The notes: a model not told the origin generated them from the sequence alone. 64,000 bases of DNA from Modestobacter sp. VKM Ac-2982 (GCF_026967935.1 NZ_JAPVBL010000003.1:737243-801242), one strand, 5' to 3'; positions 40,389-49,135 are shown, counted from the first letter of the stretch. Translations and numbers: made by a program.

Positions 40389-41786
40389 CTACTTGGAGGA
40401 CTTCGACCAGGAGGGCAGGCCGGCGATCTGTGAGCTGAGCCAGGCAGCCTGGTTCTGCATCGTGCCCAGGGCCTTCTCCATGGCGGTGAACTGGCGGGTG
40501 ATCGTGTCCTTGCGCATGGCCAGCCGGGTGTCCCAGTCGGCGATGCGTTCGGTCAGGTCCGTGGCGAGCCGGTCCTGGCTCTTGGCCAGCAGGGTGAGCG
40601 ACCCGGTGGTGGCGTCCGACGCACCCTTGGCCAGCGCCTCCAGTCGGGCGGCGATCCCCACCGGCGCGGTCACGTCGTCGGCGTTGCCGCTGATCCCGTC
40701 CGCACCGGTGCTCGTGATCGTCTTCTTGCTGAAGAGGTCCTGCACGATCGTGGGGTCGCTGGCCAGCTTGGCCGTGAACACCGCCGTGTCGAAGGTGAGC
40801 TTGCCGTCCCGGGTGGTCTGCACACCGGCGATCGAGGCCGAAGCGCCGCCGACCGCGCTGGAGACGACGTCGAGGATGTCGTTGGCCAGGCCACGCAGGG
40901 TGCTGTCGCCCTTGAGCAGGGCCGTCGTGCTCTTGGGGTCGGTGTAGGAGGTGATCGCGTCGAGCAGGCCGTTCGCCGCGTCGATGAGGTTCTTCACCTT
41001 CGCCGCGGTGGCACCCGGGTCCTTGGCCACCGAGACCGTGACCAGGGCGGCCGGGTCGGCCTTCGAGACCGTGAAGGTGGTGTCGGCCATCAGACCGGTG
41101 AAGGTGTTGGTCGCCGAGGTGACCTCGTACTTGCCGGTGCCGGTGCCCACGGTGAGCTTCGCGTCCACCCCGTCGACGACCGGCTTGTAGCCGGTGTTGT
41201 CGCCGATCGTGAAGACGGCGTCCGTGCCGGAGGCCTTCGCGGTGAGCTGGAGCCGGTAGCTGCCCGTGCTCACCTGCACCGCGGTGGCGGTGACGCCGGC
41301 CTTCGGGTCGGCGTTGATGGCCGCGACCGCGTCGGCGAGCGAGGGGTCGCCCGCGGTGGAGGAGGTGATCGTGACGGCGGTGGTCGTGCCGCCGCTGGTG
41401 ATCGAGATCGAGCCGGCGCCGTATGCCTGGTCGGTGCCCGTCCAGGTGGCGTCGGTGATCATCGAGTGGGAGGTGGCGAGCCGGTCGACGGCGAAGGTGA
41501 CCGACCCGGCTACGGCCGCTGGGCCGGCGGTCGCGGTGACCGCGGTGGAGGAGCTGCTGGCCTTGGTGGCGGTCCATGCCGCCGGGTCGCTCAAGGCCGC
41601 GGCGGCCGAGCGGAGCGTGTCGAACCGGGTGTTGACGGCGCGGTATGCGGTCGCGTCGGACTGCGTCGCGGTCAGCTGGTTCTTCAGCAGGCTCTGCGGG
41701 TTCGCCTCCACCTGCATCAGCTGGCTGATCATGCTCTGGTAGTCGATGCCCGAGATGAGACCGGTGCTCACGCTCATGCCTGCCAT
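40389..41786 (-). CDS. fliD: flagellar filament cap protein FliD
   Basis: 465 residues. The N terminus has STGLISGIDYQSMISQLMQVEANPQ, and the C terminus has KDTITRQFTAMEKALGTMQNQAAWLSSQIAGLPSW, both hallmarks of FliD. The middle is variable and Thr/Val-rich. GGAGG lies six bases before ATG 41786. It lies only 35 bases beyond the fliC1 terminator, and I see no separate promoter, so some read-through is likely. Confidence 0.95.
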   Translation of the reverse strand: MAGMSVSTGLISGIDYQSMISQLMQVEANPQSLLKNQLTATQSDATAYRAVNTRFDTLRSAAAALSDPAAWTATKASSSSTAVTATAGPAAVAGSVTFAVDRLATSHSMITDATWTGTDQAYGAGSISITSGGTTTAVTITSSTAGDPSLADAVAAINADPKAGVTATAVQVSTGSYRLQLTAKASGTDAVFTIGDNTGYKPVVDGVDAKLTVGTGTGKYEVTSATNTFTGLMADTTFTVSKADPAALVTVSVAKDPGATAAKVKNLIDAANGLLDAITSYTDPKSTTALLKGDSTLRGLANDILDVVSSAVGGASASIAGVQTTRDGKLTFDTAVFTAKLASDPTIVQDLFSKKTITSTGADGISGNADDVTAPVGIAARLEALAKGASDATTGSLTLLAKSQDRLATDLTERIADWDTRLAMRKDTITRQFTAMEKALGTMQNQAAWLSSQIAGLPSWSKSSK

Positions 41787-41820
41787 GGGGTACCTCCGGT
41801 GCTCGGGACGGTGAGTGCAG

Positions 41821-41852
41821 TGAGGGGGGAGGCCCGGGGACCTCCCCCCTCA
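41821..41852 (-). terminator. hairpin after fliC1
   Basis: TGAGGGGGGAGG and CCTCCCCCCTCA form a perfect 12-bp stem with an 8-base loop, 30 bases after the flagellin stop. It would make flagellin mRNA the dominant product while allowing some read-through into fliD. Confidence 0.75.
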
Positions 41853-41881
41853 CCGGGTGGCGCTCAGGCGGTGCGGGTGGA

Positions 41882-43165
41882 TCAGCCCAGCAGCTTCAGG
41901 ATGCCCTGCGGAGCCTGGTTGGCCTGGGCCAGCATCGCGGTGCCGGCCTGGGTCAGGATCTGCGTACGGGTGAAGTTCGTCATCTCCTGGGCCATGTCGG
42001 TGTCGCGGATCCGGCTCTCGGACGCCGACAGGTTCTCGACGGCGACGTTGAGGTTGTTGATGGTGTGCTCGAACCGGTTCTGGATGGCACCCAGGTCGGC
42101 GCGAGTGGTGGAGACCGACTTGATCGCGGCATCGATGGCGTCGATGGCTTCGGTCGCACCGGTGGCGGCGGTGAAGGTGGCGGTCGCCGAGGAGACCTGG
42201 GCGGCGGTCGGGGTGGTGCCGAGGGCGATGCCGGCGGCGCCGGTGTAGCCCTCGACGGCCTCGTTGACCTGGAAGGTCAGCGAGCCACCGGAGGCGGTGA
42301 AGACGGCGGCGGTGTCCTTGAGCCCGAGGGCGGACTTGGCGGCGGTGTTCAGGGCGGTGAGGGCCTCACCGCTGCTGACGGTGCCGTTGTCGTCGGCGTC
42401 TGCGGTGCCGACGGAGTAGTCGACCGAGTTGAGGTCGAACGTCTTGCCACCGAAGCTGATCGTGCCGCTCAGGTTGTCGTAGGCCGAGGCGGCGCCGCTG
42501 GCGCCCCCGAAGTCGGCCTCGCCGGTGGCCTTGGTGATGACCAGGTCGGCGTTGGAGCCGCTGCTGGCGTTGGTCGTGGTGACCCCGCCGGCGGTGCCCG
42601 AGGTGGCGTTGTTGGTGTACTCGCCGGTGCCGGTGACGTCGACGCCGCCGACCTTCAGCCCGGCGCTGCCCATCGCCGTGCCGATGTTGACCGCGATGGT
42701 CTCACCGGAGTTGGCGCCCACCTGGAACGTGGTCTTGTAGTTGCCGTCCAGCAGCTTCTTGCCGTTGAACGTGGTGGTGCTGGCGATCCGGTCGAGCTCG
42801 GACTTGAGCTGCCCGATCTCGGACTGGATGTTCTTCTTGGCGTCGCCGTTCAGGCTGCCCTCGTTGGACGCCTGCACCGACAGGTCGCGCATGCGCTGGA
42901 GGATCTTGTGCGTCTCGGTGAGCGCACCTTCAGCGGTCTGCACGACCGAGACGCCGTCCTGGGTGTTCCGGACGGCGACCTTGAGGCCACCGATCTGCGA
43001 GCGGAGGCCCTCGGAGATGGCCAGGCCCGCCGCGTCGTCGGCGGCGCGGTTGATCCGGAAGCCGGAGGAGAGCTTCTCCAGCGACTTGCTCATCTGACTG
43101 TCGGTGACCGACAGGTTGCGGTACGAGTTCATCGCCGCGATGTTGTTGTTGACGCTCAGACCCAT
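41882..43165 (-). CDS. fliC1: flagellin
   Basis: 427 residues. Conserved D0/D1 ends are present: N-terminal INRAADDAAGLAISEGLRSQI and C-terminal NRFEHTINNLNVAVENLSASESRIRDTDMA, ending LLG. A Thr/Ala/Gly-rich variable centre (about 190-330) carries an acidic DADDNGTVSSGEA stretch, which looks like a possible calcium loop. It is very similar to the next flagellin across both ends, the leader and the 3' flank, so this is a recent tandem duplication. CCAAGGAGG precedes the ATG. Symbol numbering is mine. Confidence 0.96.
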   Translation of the reverse strand: MGLSVNNNIAAMNSYRNLSVTDSQMSKSLEKLSSGFRINRAADDAAGLAISEGLRSQIGGLKVAVRNTQDGVSVVQTAEGALTETHKILQRMRDLSVQASNEGSLNGDAKKNIQSEIGQLKSELDRIASTTTFNGKKLLDGNYKTTFQVGANSGETIAVNIGTAMGSAGLKVGGVDVTGTGEYTNNATSGTAGGVTTTNASSGSNADLVITKATGEADFGGASGAASAYDNLSGTISFGGKTFDLNSVDYSVGTADADDNGTVSSGEALTALNTAAKSALGLKDTAAVFTASGGSLTFQVNEAVEGYTGAAGIALGTTPTAAQVSSATATFTAATGATEAIDAIDAAIKSVSTTRADLGAIQNRFEHTINNLNVAVENLSASESRIRDTDMAQEMTNFTRTQILTQAGTAMLAQANQAPQGILKLLG

Positions 43166-43170
43166 GGTGT

Positions 43171-43212
43171 TCCTCCTTGGAAGGGGCCTACAGGGACATC
43201 CGCTGCATCCGT
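43171..43212 (-). promoter_or_regulatory. fliC1 leader: possible CsrA sites
   Basis: On the mRNA strand GGA motifs occur in ACGGATG (43206-43212), CGGATG (43197-43202) and within the Shine-Dalgarno AAGGAGGA (43171-43178). A GGA site upstream plus one on the Shine-Dalgarno is the arrangement CsrA uses to repress hag in Bacillus subtilis. csrA lies in this locus. Binding is inferred. Confidence 0.4.
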
Positions 43213-43234
43213 GCTGCGGGGTGTTGCACTCCCT

Positions 43235-43262
43235 GTTACGGCTGGGACTGAGCCGGTGTTGA
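43235..43262 (-). promoter_or_regulatory. sigma-28-type promoter of fliC1
   Basis: Minus-strand TCAA, 16 bases, GCCGTAAC. The -35 context GTTCGGGTCAACACCGG closely matches that of fliC3 (GTTCGGGTTGAGACCGG). Confidence 0.55.
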
Positions 43263-43318
43263 CCCGAACGCGGGACTGATTTCGGGCCCGGTCCACCCGC
43301 GGTCGCGGGCGCGCGGAG

Positions 43319-43350
43319 GAGAGGGGGAGACCCGGAGGTCTCCCCCTCTC
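43319..43350 (-). terminator. hairpin after fliC2
   Basis: GAGAGGGGGAGACC and its perfect complement form a 14-bp stem with a CGGA tetraloop, 30 bases after the stop. Position and flanks mirror the fliC1 terminator, consistent with duplication of the whole unit. Confidence 0.8.
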
Positions 43351-43380
43351 ACCGGGTGGTGCTCAGCTGGTGCGGGTGGA

Positions 43381-44658
43381 TCAGCCCAGCAGGCGGAGGA
43401 TGCCCTGCGGGGCCTGGTTGGCCTGGGCCAGCATCGCGGTGCCGGCCTGGGTCAGGATCTGGGTCCGGGTGAAGTTGGTCATCTCCTGGGCCATGTCGGT
43501 GTCGCGGATCCGGCTCTCGGACGCGGTCAGGTTCTCGACGGCGACGTTGAGGTTGTTGATGGTGTGCTCGAACCGGTTCTGGATGGCACCCAGGTCGGCG
43601 CGAGTGGTGGAGACCGACTTGATCGCCGCGTCGATCTTGTCGATCGCGTCGGTCGCACCGGTGGCGGCGGTGAAGGTCGGCGTGGCCGCCGAGATCTGGG
43701 CCGCCGTGACGCTGGTGCCGCCCAGGGCGACGCCGGCTGCGCCGGTGTAGCCCTCGACGGGGTCGTTGACCTGGAAGGTCAGCGAGCCACCGGAGGCGGT
43801 GAAGACGTCGCTGGTCACGCCGAGGGCGGCCTTGGCGGCGGTGTTCAGCGCCGTCAGGGCCTCGCCGGCGCTGGTGACGCCGTCGGTGCCGCCGGCTGCG
43901 GCACCGGAGTAGTCCACCGCACCCAGGTCGAAGGTCTTGCCACCGAAGCTGATGTTGCCCGACAGGTTCTCGAACGCCGAGGCGGCGCCGCTGGCACCGG
44001 CGAAGTCGGCCTCGTTGGTGGCCTTGGTGATCACCAGGTCAGCGTTGGTGCCGCTGGTGGCGTTGGTCGTGGTGACCCCACCGGCGGTGCCCGAGGTGGC
44101 GTTGTTGGTGTACAGCCCGGCACCGGTGACGTCGACGCCGCCGACCTTCAGCCCGGCGGCACCCATCGCCGTGCCGATGTTGACCGCGATGGTCTCACCG
44201 GAGTTGGCGCCCACCTGGAAGGTGGTGGAGTAGTTGCCGTCGAGCAGCTTCTTGCCGTTGAAGGTCGTGGTGCTGGCGATCCGGTCCAGCTCGGACTTGA
44301 GCTGCCCGACCTCGGACTGGATGTTCTTCTTCGCGTCGGCGTTCAGCGAGCCCTCGTTGGAGGCCTGCACCGACAGGTCGCGCATGCGCTGGAGGATCTT
44401 GTGCGTCTCGGTGAGCGCACCTTCAGCGGTCTGCACGACCGAGACACCGTCCTGGGTGTTGCGGACCGCGACCTTGAAGCCACCGATCTGCGAGCGCAGG
44501 CCCTCGGAGATGGCCAGGCCCGCCGCGTCGTCGGCGGCGCGGTTGATCCGGAAGCCGGAGGACAGCTTCTCCAGCGACTTGGCCATCTGGCTGTCGGTCG
44601 AGGACAGGTTGCGGTACGAGTTCATCGCCGCGATGTTGTTGTTCACGGACAGACCCAT
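43381..44658 (-). CDS. fliC2: flagellin
   Basis: 425 residues from ATG 44658; the frame is open further up, but the conserved GLSVNNNIAAMNSYRNLS start and CCAAGGAGG site fix it. It is nearly the same protein as fliC1: both D0/D1 ends match, the centre differs by scattered substitutions and short indels, and the acidic loop is replaced by AGGTDGVTSAGEA. The filament may be a mixed polymer, or the genes may be differently expressed. Symbol numbering is mine. Confidence 0.96.
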   Translation of the reverse strand: MGLSVNNNIAAMNSYRNLSSTDSQMAKSLEKLSSGFRINRAADDAAGLAISEGLRSQIGGFKVAVRNTQDGVSVVQTAEGALTETHKILQRMRDLSVQASNEGSLNADAKKNIQSEVGQLKSELDRIASTTTFNGKKLLDGNYSTTFQVGANSGETIAVNIGTAMGAAGLKVGGVDVTGAGLYTNNATSGTAGGVTTTNATSGTNADLVITKATNEADFAGASGAASAFENLSGNISFGGKTFDLGAVDYSGAAAGGTDGVTSAGEALTALNTAAKAALGVTSDVFTASGGSLTFQVNDPVEGYTGAAGVALGGTSVTAAQISAATPTFTAATGATDAIDKIDAAIKSVSTTRADLGAIQNRFEHTINNLNVAVENLTASESRIRDTDMAQEMTNFTRTQILTQAGTAMLAQANQAPQGILRLLG

Positions 44659-44663
44659 GGTGT

Positions 44664-44695
44664 TCCTCCTTGGACGGGGTGACCGCGGCATCCGT
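44664..44695 (-). promoter_or_regulatory. fliC2 leader: possible CsrA sites
   Basis: GCACGGATGC around 44689-44695 and the GGAGGA Shine-Dalgarno (44664-44671) repeat the fliC1 pattern even though the sequence between them differs. Retention of these two motifs suggests function. Confidence 0.4.
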
Positions 44696-44716
44696 GCCGT
44701 GGCCTTCGTACCCCTG

Positions 44717-44744
44717 TCAACGGAGCGGGTCCGGGAGTCCTTGA
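44717..44744 (-). promoter_or_regulatory. sigma-28-type promoter of fliC2
   Basis: Minus-strand TCAA, 16 bases, TCCGTTGA. The spacing equals that of fliC1, but the -10 is weaker against GCCGATAA. Confidence 0.4.
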
Positions 44745-44785
44745 GGGCCCCGCGGCGATGTCCCCCGTTCGGGTGGGAGACCCGG

Positions 44786-45949
44786 TCAGCTCAGCAGCTG
44801 CAGCACCCCGCGCGGGGTCTGGTTCGCCTGGGCCGCCATCGCCGTGCCGGCCTGGGTGAGGATCGACGCCCGGCTGACCGTGGTCATCTCCGCGGCGATG
44901 TCGGTGTCCCGGATCCGGCTCTCCGAGGCCGCGGTGTTGTCCAGCGCCACGCCGAGCTTGGCGATGTTGTGCTCGAACCGGTTCTGCGCGGCACCGAGCT
45001 CGGCGCGGGCGGTGGAGACCTGCCCGATCGCCGCGTCGATCGCCCCGAGCGCCCGGGACGCCCCCGAGGCGGGTTCGAAGACGACGGTCGCGGCGGCCAG
45101 GTCCTGGGCCGAGGCGCCGGGCGGCGGGGCCGTGCCGGTGAGCACCAGCCCGCCTGAGTTCGCGGCCGTGACGGAACCGGCGCCGAAGGTCGCCGTCAGG
45201 GCCGCGTCGACCTGGGCCAGCTTCTCGGTGGCGGTGTCGGACGGGCCGAACCGGAGCGACCCCAGGTCCAGGGTGCGGCCACCGAGGCTGACGGACCCGC
45301 TGAGGGAGTCGAAGTCGGCGGCGGTGAGGGTCGCGGTGCCGAGAGTGACCGAGGAGGCGGTGCCCCCGGCGGCGGCGGTGGTCGCCGAGGCCGTCGTCCC
45401 GCCGGTGCCGGCGGCGGTGACGTCCACGCCGGCGACCCCCAGGCCGGCCGCGCTCATCGCCGGCCCGAAGCCGACGGTGATCGTGTGCCCCGCGTCCGCG
45501 CCCACCTGGAAGGTCCCGCGGTAACTGCCGTCCAGGAGCGTGCGGCCGTTGAAGGACGTCGTCTCCGCGATCCGGTCGAGCTCGGCCCGCAGCTGCCCGA
45601 TCTCGGTCTGCACGTTCGCCCGGGCTGCGTCGTCCAGCCCGCCGGTGTTCGCCGCCTGGACGGCGAGGTCCCGCATCCGGTGGAGCAGGGAGTGGGTCTC
45701 GGTGAGCGCGCCCTCGGCGGTCTGCAGCACCGAGATGCCGTCCTGGCTGTTGCGCAGCGCGACCTTGAGCCCGCCGATCTGGGTGCGCAGGCCCTCGGCG
45801 ATCCCCAGGCTGGCGGCGTCGTCGGCGGCGCGGTTGATCCGCAGGCCGGAGGAGAGCCGCTCGATCGACGTGCTCTGTTGCCGATCGGCGATGCCGAGGA
45901 CGCGGGCTGAGTTCAGCCCGGCGATGTTGCTGTTGACGACCAGGCTCAT
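44786..45949 (-). CDS. fliC3: divergent flagellin
   Basis: 387 residues. The D0/D1 core is kept (SLVVNSNIAGLNSARVLGI, RINRAADDAASLGIAEGLRTQIGGLKVALRNSQDG, and ELGAAQNRFEHNIAKLGVALDN with RIRDTDIA), but identity to the other two is clearly lower and the centre is shorter. It lies first downstream of the sigma-factor gene, with its own promoter and a GGAGG site. It may be a minor or basal filament subunit. Symbol numbering is mine. Confidence 0.94.
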   Translation of the reverse strand: MSLVVNSNIAGLNSARVLGIADRQQSTSIERLSSGLRINRAADDAASLGIAEGLRTQIGGLKVALRNSQDGISVLQTAEGALTETHSLLHRMRDLAVQAANTGGLDDAARANVQTEIGQLRAELDRIAETTSFNGRTLLDGSYRGTFQVGADAGHTITVGFGPAMSAAGLGVAGVDVTAAGTGGTTASATTAAAGGTASSVTLGTATLTAADFDSLSGSVSLGGRTLDLGSLRFGPSDTATEKLAQVDAALTATFGAGSVTAANSGGLVLTGTAPPPGASAQDLAAATVVFEPASGASRALGAIDAAIGQVSTARAELGAAQNRFEHNIAKLGVALDNTAASESRIRDTDIAAEMTTVSRASILTQAGTAMAAQANQTPRGVLQLLS

Positions 45950-46013
45950 GCGGGCCCTCCGTGGACCGGGAACGAGAAGGAACCGCCGCAGCCGTGCGGC
46001 GGGATCGATCTCT

Positions 46014-46040
46014 TCTACGGTCCGGAGGACCCGGTCTCAA
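46014..46040 (-). promoter_or_regulatory. sigma-28-type promoter of fliC3
   Basis: Minus-strand TTGA, 15 bases, ACCGTAGA, inside the GTTCGGGT..ACCGG context shared with fliC1. The -10 keeps the CCGTA core. Confidence 0.45.
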
Positions 46041-46091
46041 CCCGAACGGGTGAGGTCCGTGGTGTGGATGTGACTGGAGCCGGGCGGCGGC

Positions 46092-47015
46092 TCAGGCGGG
46101 CTGGGCGGCTGCGCCGCGCTCGGGGACCACCCAGCCGCGCCGGGCCCGGCCACGTGGCTGGGGCACCGGGAACGGGGGAGGGGTCGCCGCGGTCCAGCCG
46201 GCGGACTGGCGGGCGGCGACCCGCTCGACGTAGGCGCGCTGCTGGTTGCGGGCGCGCACGCCACCGTCGGCGGGGACGGCGGTGCCGTCCCAGATCTCGC
46301 TCATCGCGGCGTGCAGCAGGGTGAGCGCGCGGGCCCGCATCTGCGAGACACGGGACAGGGTCACGCCGAGGGAGTCGGCGATGTCGGTGAGGGACTCGTC
46401 GCCGAAGAAGTTGCGCTCCACGACCTCGTCGAGCTTGTCGGGGAGGGCGCGGATCGCCTCGTGCAGGTGCCGGGCCCGCTCCCCGCGCAGCAGTGCGCGC
46501 TCCGGGGAGTCACCGGTGTCGGGCAGGTCGAGCGAGCCGCCGTCGGTGCCGGTCTCGGCGTCCATGCTCACCATCACGGCCCGGTGCACGTCGATCTGCA
46601 GGGAGTCCAGCTCCGAGCGCTGGACGCCGAGGCTGGCGGCCAGCTCCTCCTTCGTCGGCGGGCGGCCCAGGCTGATCGTCAGCGCATCGGTCGCCGCGTC
46701 CGTGCGCCGCGCCGCGGCCCGGACCGAGCGGCTGGCCCAGTCGCCGGAGCGCAGCTCGTCCAGGACGGCGCCCTGCAGGCGCGGCAGGGCATAGGTGGCG
46801 AAGGTCGCCCCGGCGGTCGGGTCGAAGCGGCGGGCCACCTCCACCAGCGCGACGCTGGCGCAGGAGAGGAGGTCGTCCCGGCTGACGTGGCTGGGCAGCG
46901 AGATGCGCGAGGCCACTGCGTTCACCGCGAACTGGGCGAGCGCGAGATGGGTGGTCACCAGCGCGTCGACGTCGGCGGGTCGGCGCTCACTCACTGCGGG
47001 GCGGGCTGCGGTCAC
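46092..47015 (-). CDS. fliA: FliA/WhiG-type RNA polymerase sigma factor
   Basis: 307 residues from GTG 47015, with AAGGAGG very close (two bases); ATG 47057 is an alternative without a site. Region 2 is VSRDDLLSCASVALVEVARRFDPTAGATFATYALPRLQGAVLDELR, region 3 is ISLGRPPTKEELAASLG, and region 4 has the helix-turn-helix ESLTDIADSLGVTLSRVSQMRARAL. A basic, proline-rich tail of about 65 residues follows region 4 and is unusual. It likely reads the TCAA-N16-GCCGATGA promoters. No flgM anti-sigma gene was found. Confidence 0.92.
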   Translation of the reverse strand: MTAARPAVSERRPADVDALVTTHLALAQFAVNAVASRISLPSHVSRDDLLSCASVALVEVARRFDPTAGATFATYALPRLQGAVLDELRSGDWASRSVRAAARRTDAATDALTISLGRPPTKEELAASLGVQRSELDSLQIDVHRAVMVSMDAETGTDGGSLDLPDTGDSPERALLRGERARHLHEAIRALPDKLDEVVERNFFGDESLTDIADSLGVTLSRVSQMRARALTLLHAAMSEIWDGTAVPADGGVRARNQQRAYVERVAARQSAGWTAATPPPFPVPQPRGRARRGWVVPERGAAAQPA

Positions 47016-47092
47016 GCCCTCCTTCTCGGCTGACCGCCGCCCACGTGGCACCGCCATCGACACATTTCCGGGTGACCTCGAGCCATCTCGGC

Positions 47093-47120
47093 TTGACCGG
47101 GCGCCGCCGGGTGCCGAAGT
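47093..47120 (+). promoter_or_regulatory. sigma-28-type promoter of flgN-flgK-flgL
   Basis: Plus-strand TTGA, 16 bases, GCCGAAGT. It would give a leader of about 70 bases before flgN at 47198 and faces away from fliA. Confidence 0.45.
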
Positions 47121-47197
47121 GGAGATCGACAGCGCCCGCCGGTCCCGGTGGGCCCAGGCCTGCACGACGGGCTGCACACGACGACGGAAAGGCCGGC

Positions 47198-47686
47198 ATG
47201 GACCACCAGCACCTGTCGACGTTGCTCTGGCGAGAGCAGGAACTGCTGGACCTCCTGCTCTTCAAGGCCGAGGAGAAGCAGTACCTCATCGTCACCGGCA
47301 AGAGCCGGTGGCTGGCCCGGATCGCCCACGAGATCGAGGTGGTCCTGGAGCAGCTGCGGACCCTCGAGCTCGAGCGGGCCGCGGCCACCGAGCAGATCGC
47401 CGGCCGGCTGGGGCTGGAGGCCAACCCCTCGCTGCGCCAGCTCGCCGACTCGGCCCCCGCCCCGTGGGACGACCTCTACGCCAAGCACCACGAGGCCCTC
47501 CTGCTCCTCGTCTCGGAGCTCCGCGGGCTCTCCGACACCAACAAGGAGCTGATCGAGAGCGGCCTGGCCGTCATCAACGACGCCCTGAACACCACCCAGC
47601 CGAACACCGCGGCCGGCACGTACACCCAGTCCGGCCGCGCGGCCGGCAACGCCTACCGCTCGGTCACCCTGGACGGTGCGCTGTGA
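47198..47686 (+). CDS. flgN: flagellar chaperone FlgN
   Basis: 162 residues from ATG 47198. It is helical, with an N-terminal LSTLLWREQELLDLLLFKAEEKQYLI and IAHEIEVVLEQLRTLELERA, matching FlgN-type proteins, then a Ser/Thr/Asn-rich tail (LNTTQPNTAAGTYTQSGRAAG) common in FlgN. It escorts FlgK and FlgL, the next two genes. GTGA overlap with flgK. Confidence 0.9.
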   Translation: MDHQHLSTLLWREQELLDLLLFKAEEKQYLIVTGKSRWLARIAHEIEVVLEQLRTLELERAAATEQIAGRLGLEANPSLRQLADSAPAPWDDLYAKHHEALLLLVSELRGLSDTNKELIESGLAVINDALNTTQPNTAAGTYTQSGRAAGNAYRSVTLDGAL

Positions 47687-49131
47687 GCTCGTTCTCCGGT
47701 CTGAACACGGCGACCACGGCCCTGTGGGCGCAGCAGCGCGGGCTGGACGTCACCGGGCAGAACATCGCCAACGTCAACACCCCGGGCTACTCCCGCCAGC
47801 GGGCGGAACTGCAGTCGATCGGTGGCAACGCCGTCCCGGCGATGTACGCGGTCAGCAACCAGGTCGGCCAGGGCGTCGACGCCGACAAGGTGATCCGCAT
47901 CCGGGACGGCTTCCTGGAGAGCCGGGCGCAGATCGAGTCCGCCTCGACCGCCCGGATGACCGCTCAGGACGCCACCCTCGCGCAGATCGAGCAGGCCTTC
48001 CGCGAGCCCGGCGAGACCGGCATCCAGGCGAAGCTCACCGGCGTCTTCACCGCCTGGGGCGACGTCGCCAACCACCCGACCGAGGACGGCGCCCGCACGG
48101 CCGTGCTGCAGAAGACGGCCACGCTGGTCGCCGAGCTGCACACCACGAGCGCCAACCTGGACAAGCAGTGGACCCAGACCCGCGACAGCCTCGACACGTT
48201 GGCGCAGGACGTGAACGCGAAGACCCAGTCGATCGCCGACCTGAACCGGGCGATCAAGCGGGCGACCCAGGCCGGCCTGCCGGTCAACGAGCTGGCCGAC
48301 AAGCGGGACGGGCTGGTCAAGGACCTGGCCACCGCCATCGGTGCCACGTCCAGCCCCGGTGACGACGGGCAGGTCGACGTCTCCGTCGCCGGCGCGATGC
48401 TGGTCTCCGGGGTCTCGGCGATCGGCATCCGGGTCGTCGGCACCGAGGTGCCCGCCGAGGCCACGGCCACGGACCCCTCGTTCGTCACCGACCCGGGCGG
48501 CACCCGGCTCGCCCTCGGTGGCACGGCGGGCGGTGCGCTGACGGCGCTGAGCCAGACGATCCCGCGGTACCAGCAGAAGCTGGACGCGGTCGCCCAGCAG
48601 CTGGCCGCCCAGGTCAACGCCGTGCACGCCGGTCCGGACGCCTACGACAAGAACGGCGCCCCCGGCGGCCCGATGTTCGGTTCGGGGACCGTGCCGGCCG
48701 TCCCGGTCACCGCAGCGAACATCACCCTGCTGATCACCGATCCGGCGAAGCTCGCCGCCGCGTCGATGGCGCCGATCCCGGCGGTCGCAGGACCGCCGGC
48801 CGTCGCCGCCAGGCCGTCGGCCGACGCCGGCAACGCCGCGAAGCTGGCCGCCATGGCGCGGGCGGACACCGGGGCGGCCGTCGCCTACCGGCAGCTGATC
48901 GTCGACCTCGGCGTCGAGGCGTCGGTGGCCACGAGCAACCTGCAGACCCAGACGGTGGTCGCCGCGCAGGTGGACGCGTCCCGCGAGTCCGTCTCGGGGG
49001 TCAACCTCGACGAGGAGATGACGAACATGCTGCAGTTCCAGCACGCCTACTCCGCCGCCGCGCGGATGATCACCACCATCGACGAGACGCTCGACGTGCT
49101 GATCAACCGCACCGGCCGAGTGGGGCTGTGA
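47683..49131 (+). CDS. flgK: hook-filament junction protein FlgK (HAP1)
   Basis: 482 residues from GTG 47683. SSFSGLNTATTALWAQQRGLDVTGQNIANVNTPGYSRQR is the canonical HAP1 start, and the C-terminal SGVNLDEEMTNMLQFQHAYSAAARMITTIDETLDVLINR is equally clear. It is shorter than the enterobacterial form (about 547) through a reduced middle. It forms the first junction zone between hook and filament. Confidence 0.96.
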   Translation: MSSFSGLNTATTALWAQQRGLDVTGQNIANVNTPGYSRQRAELQSIGGNAVPAMYAVSNQVGQGVDADKVIRIRDGFLESRAQIESASTARMTAQDATLAQIEQAFREPGETGIQAKLTGVFTAWGDVANHPTEDGARTAVLQKTATLVAELHTTSANLDKQWTQTRDSLDTLAQDVNAKTQSIADLNRAIKRATQAGLPVNELADKRDGLVKDLATAIGATSSPGDDGQVDVSVAGAMLVSGVSAIGIRVVGTEVPAEATATDPSFVTDPGGTRLALGGTAGGALTALSQTIPRYQQKLDAVAQQLAAQVNAVHAGPDAYDKNGAPGGPMFGSGTVPAVPVTAANITLLITDPAKLAAASMAPIPAVAGPPAVAARPSADAGNAAKLAAMARADTGAAVAYRQLIVDLGVEASVATSNLQTQTVVAAQVDASRESVSGVNLDEEMTNMLQFQHAYSAAARMITTIDETLDVLINRTGRVGL

Positions 49132-49135
49132 CCTG

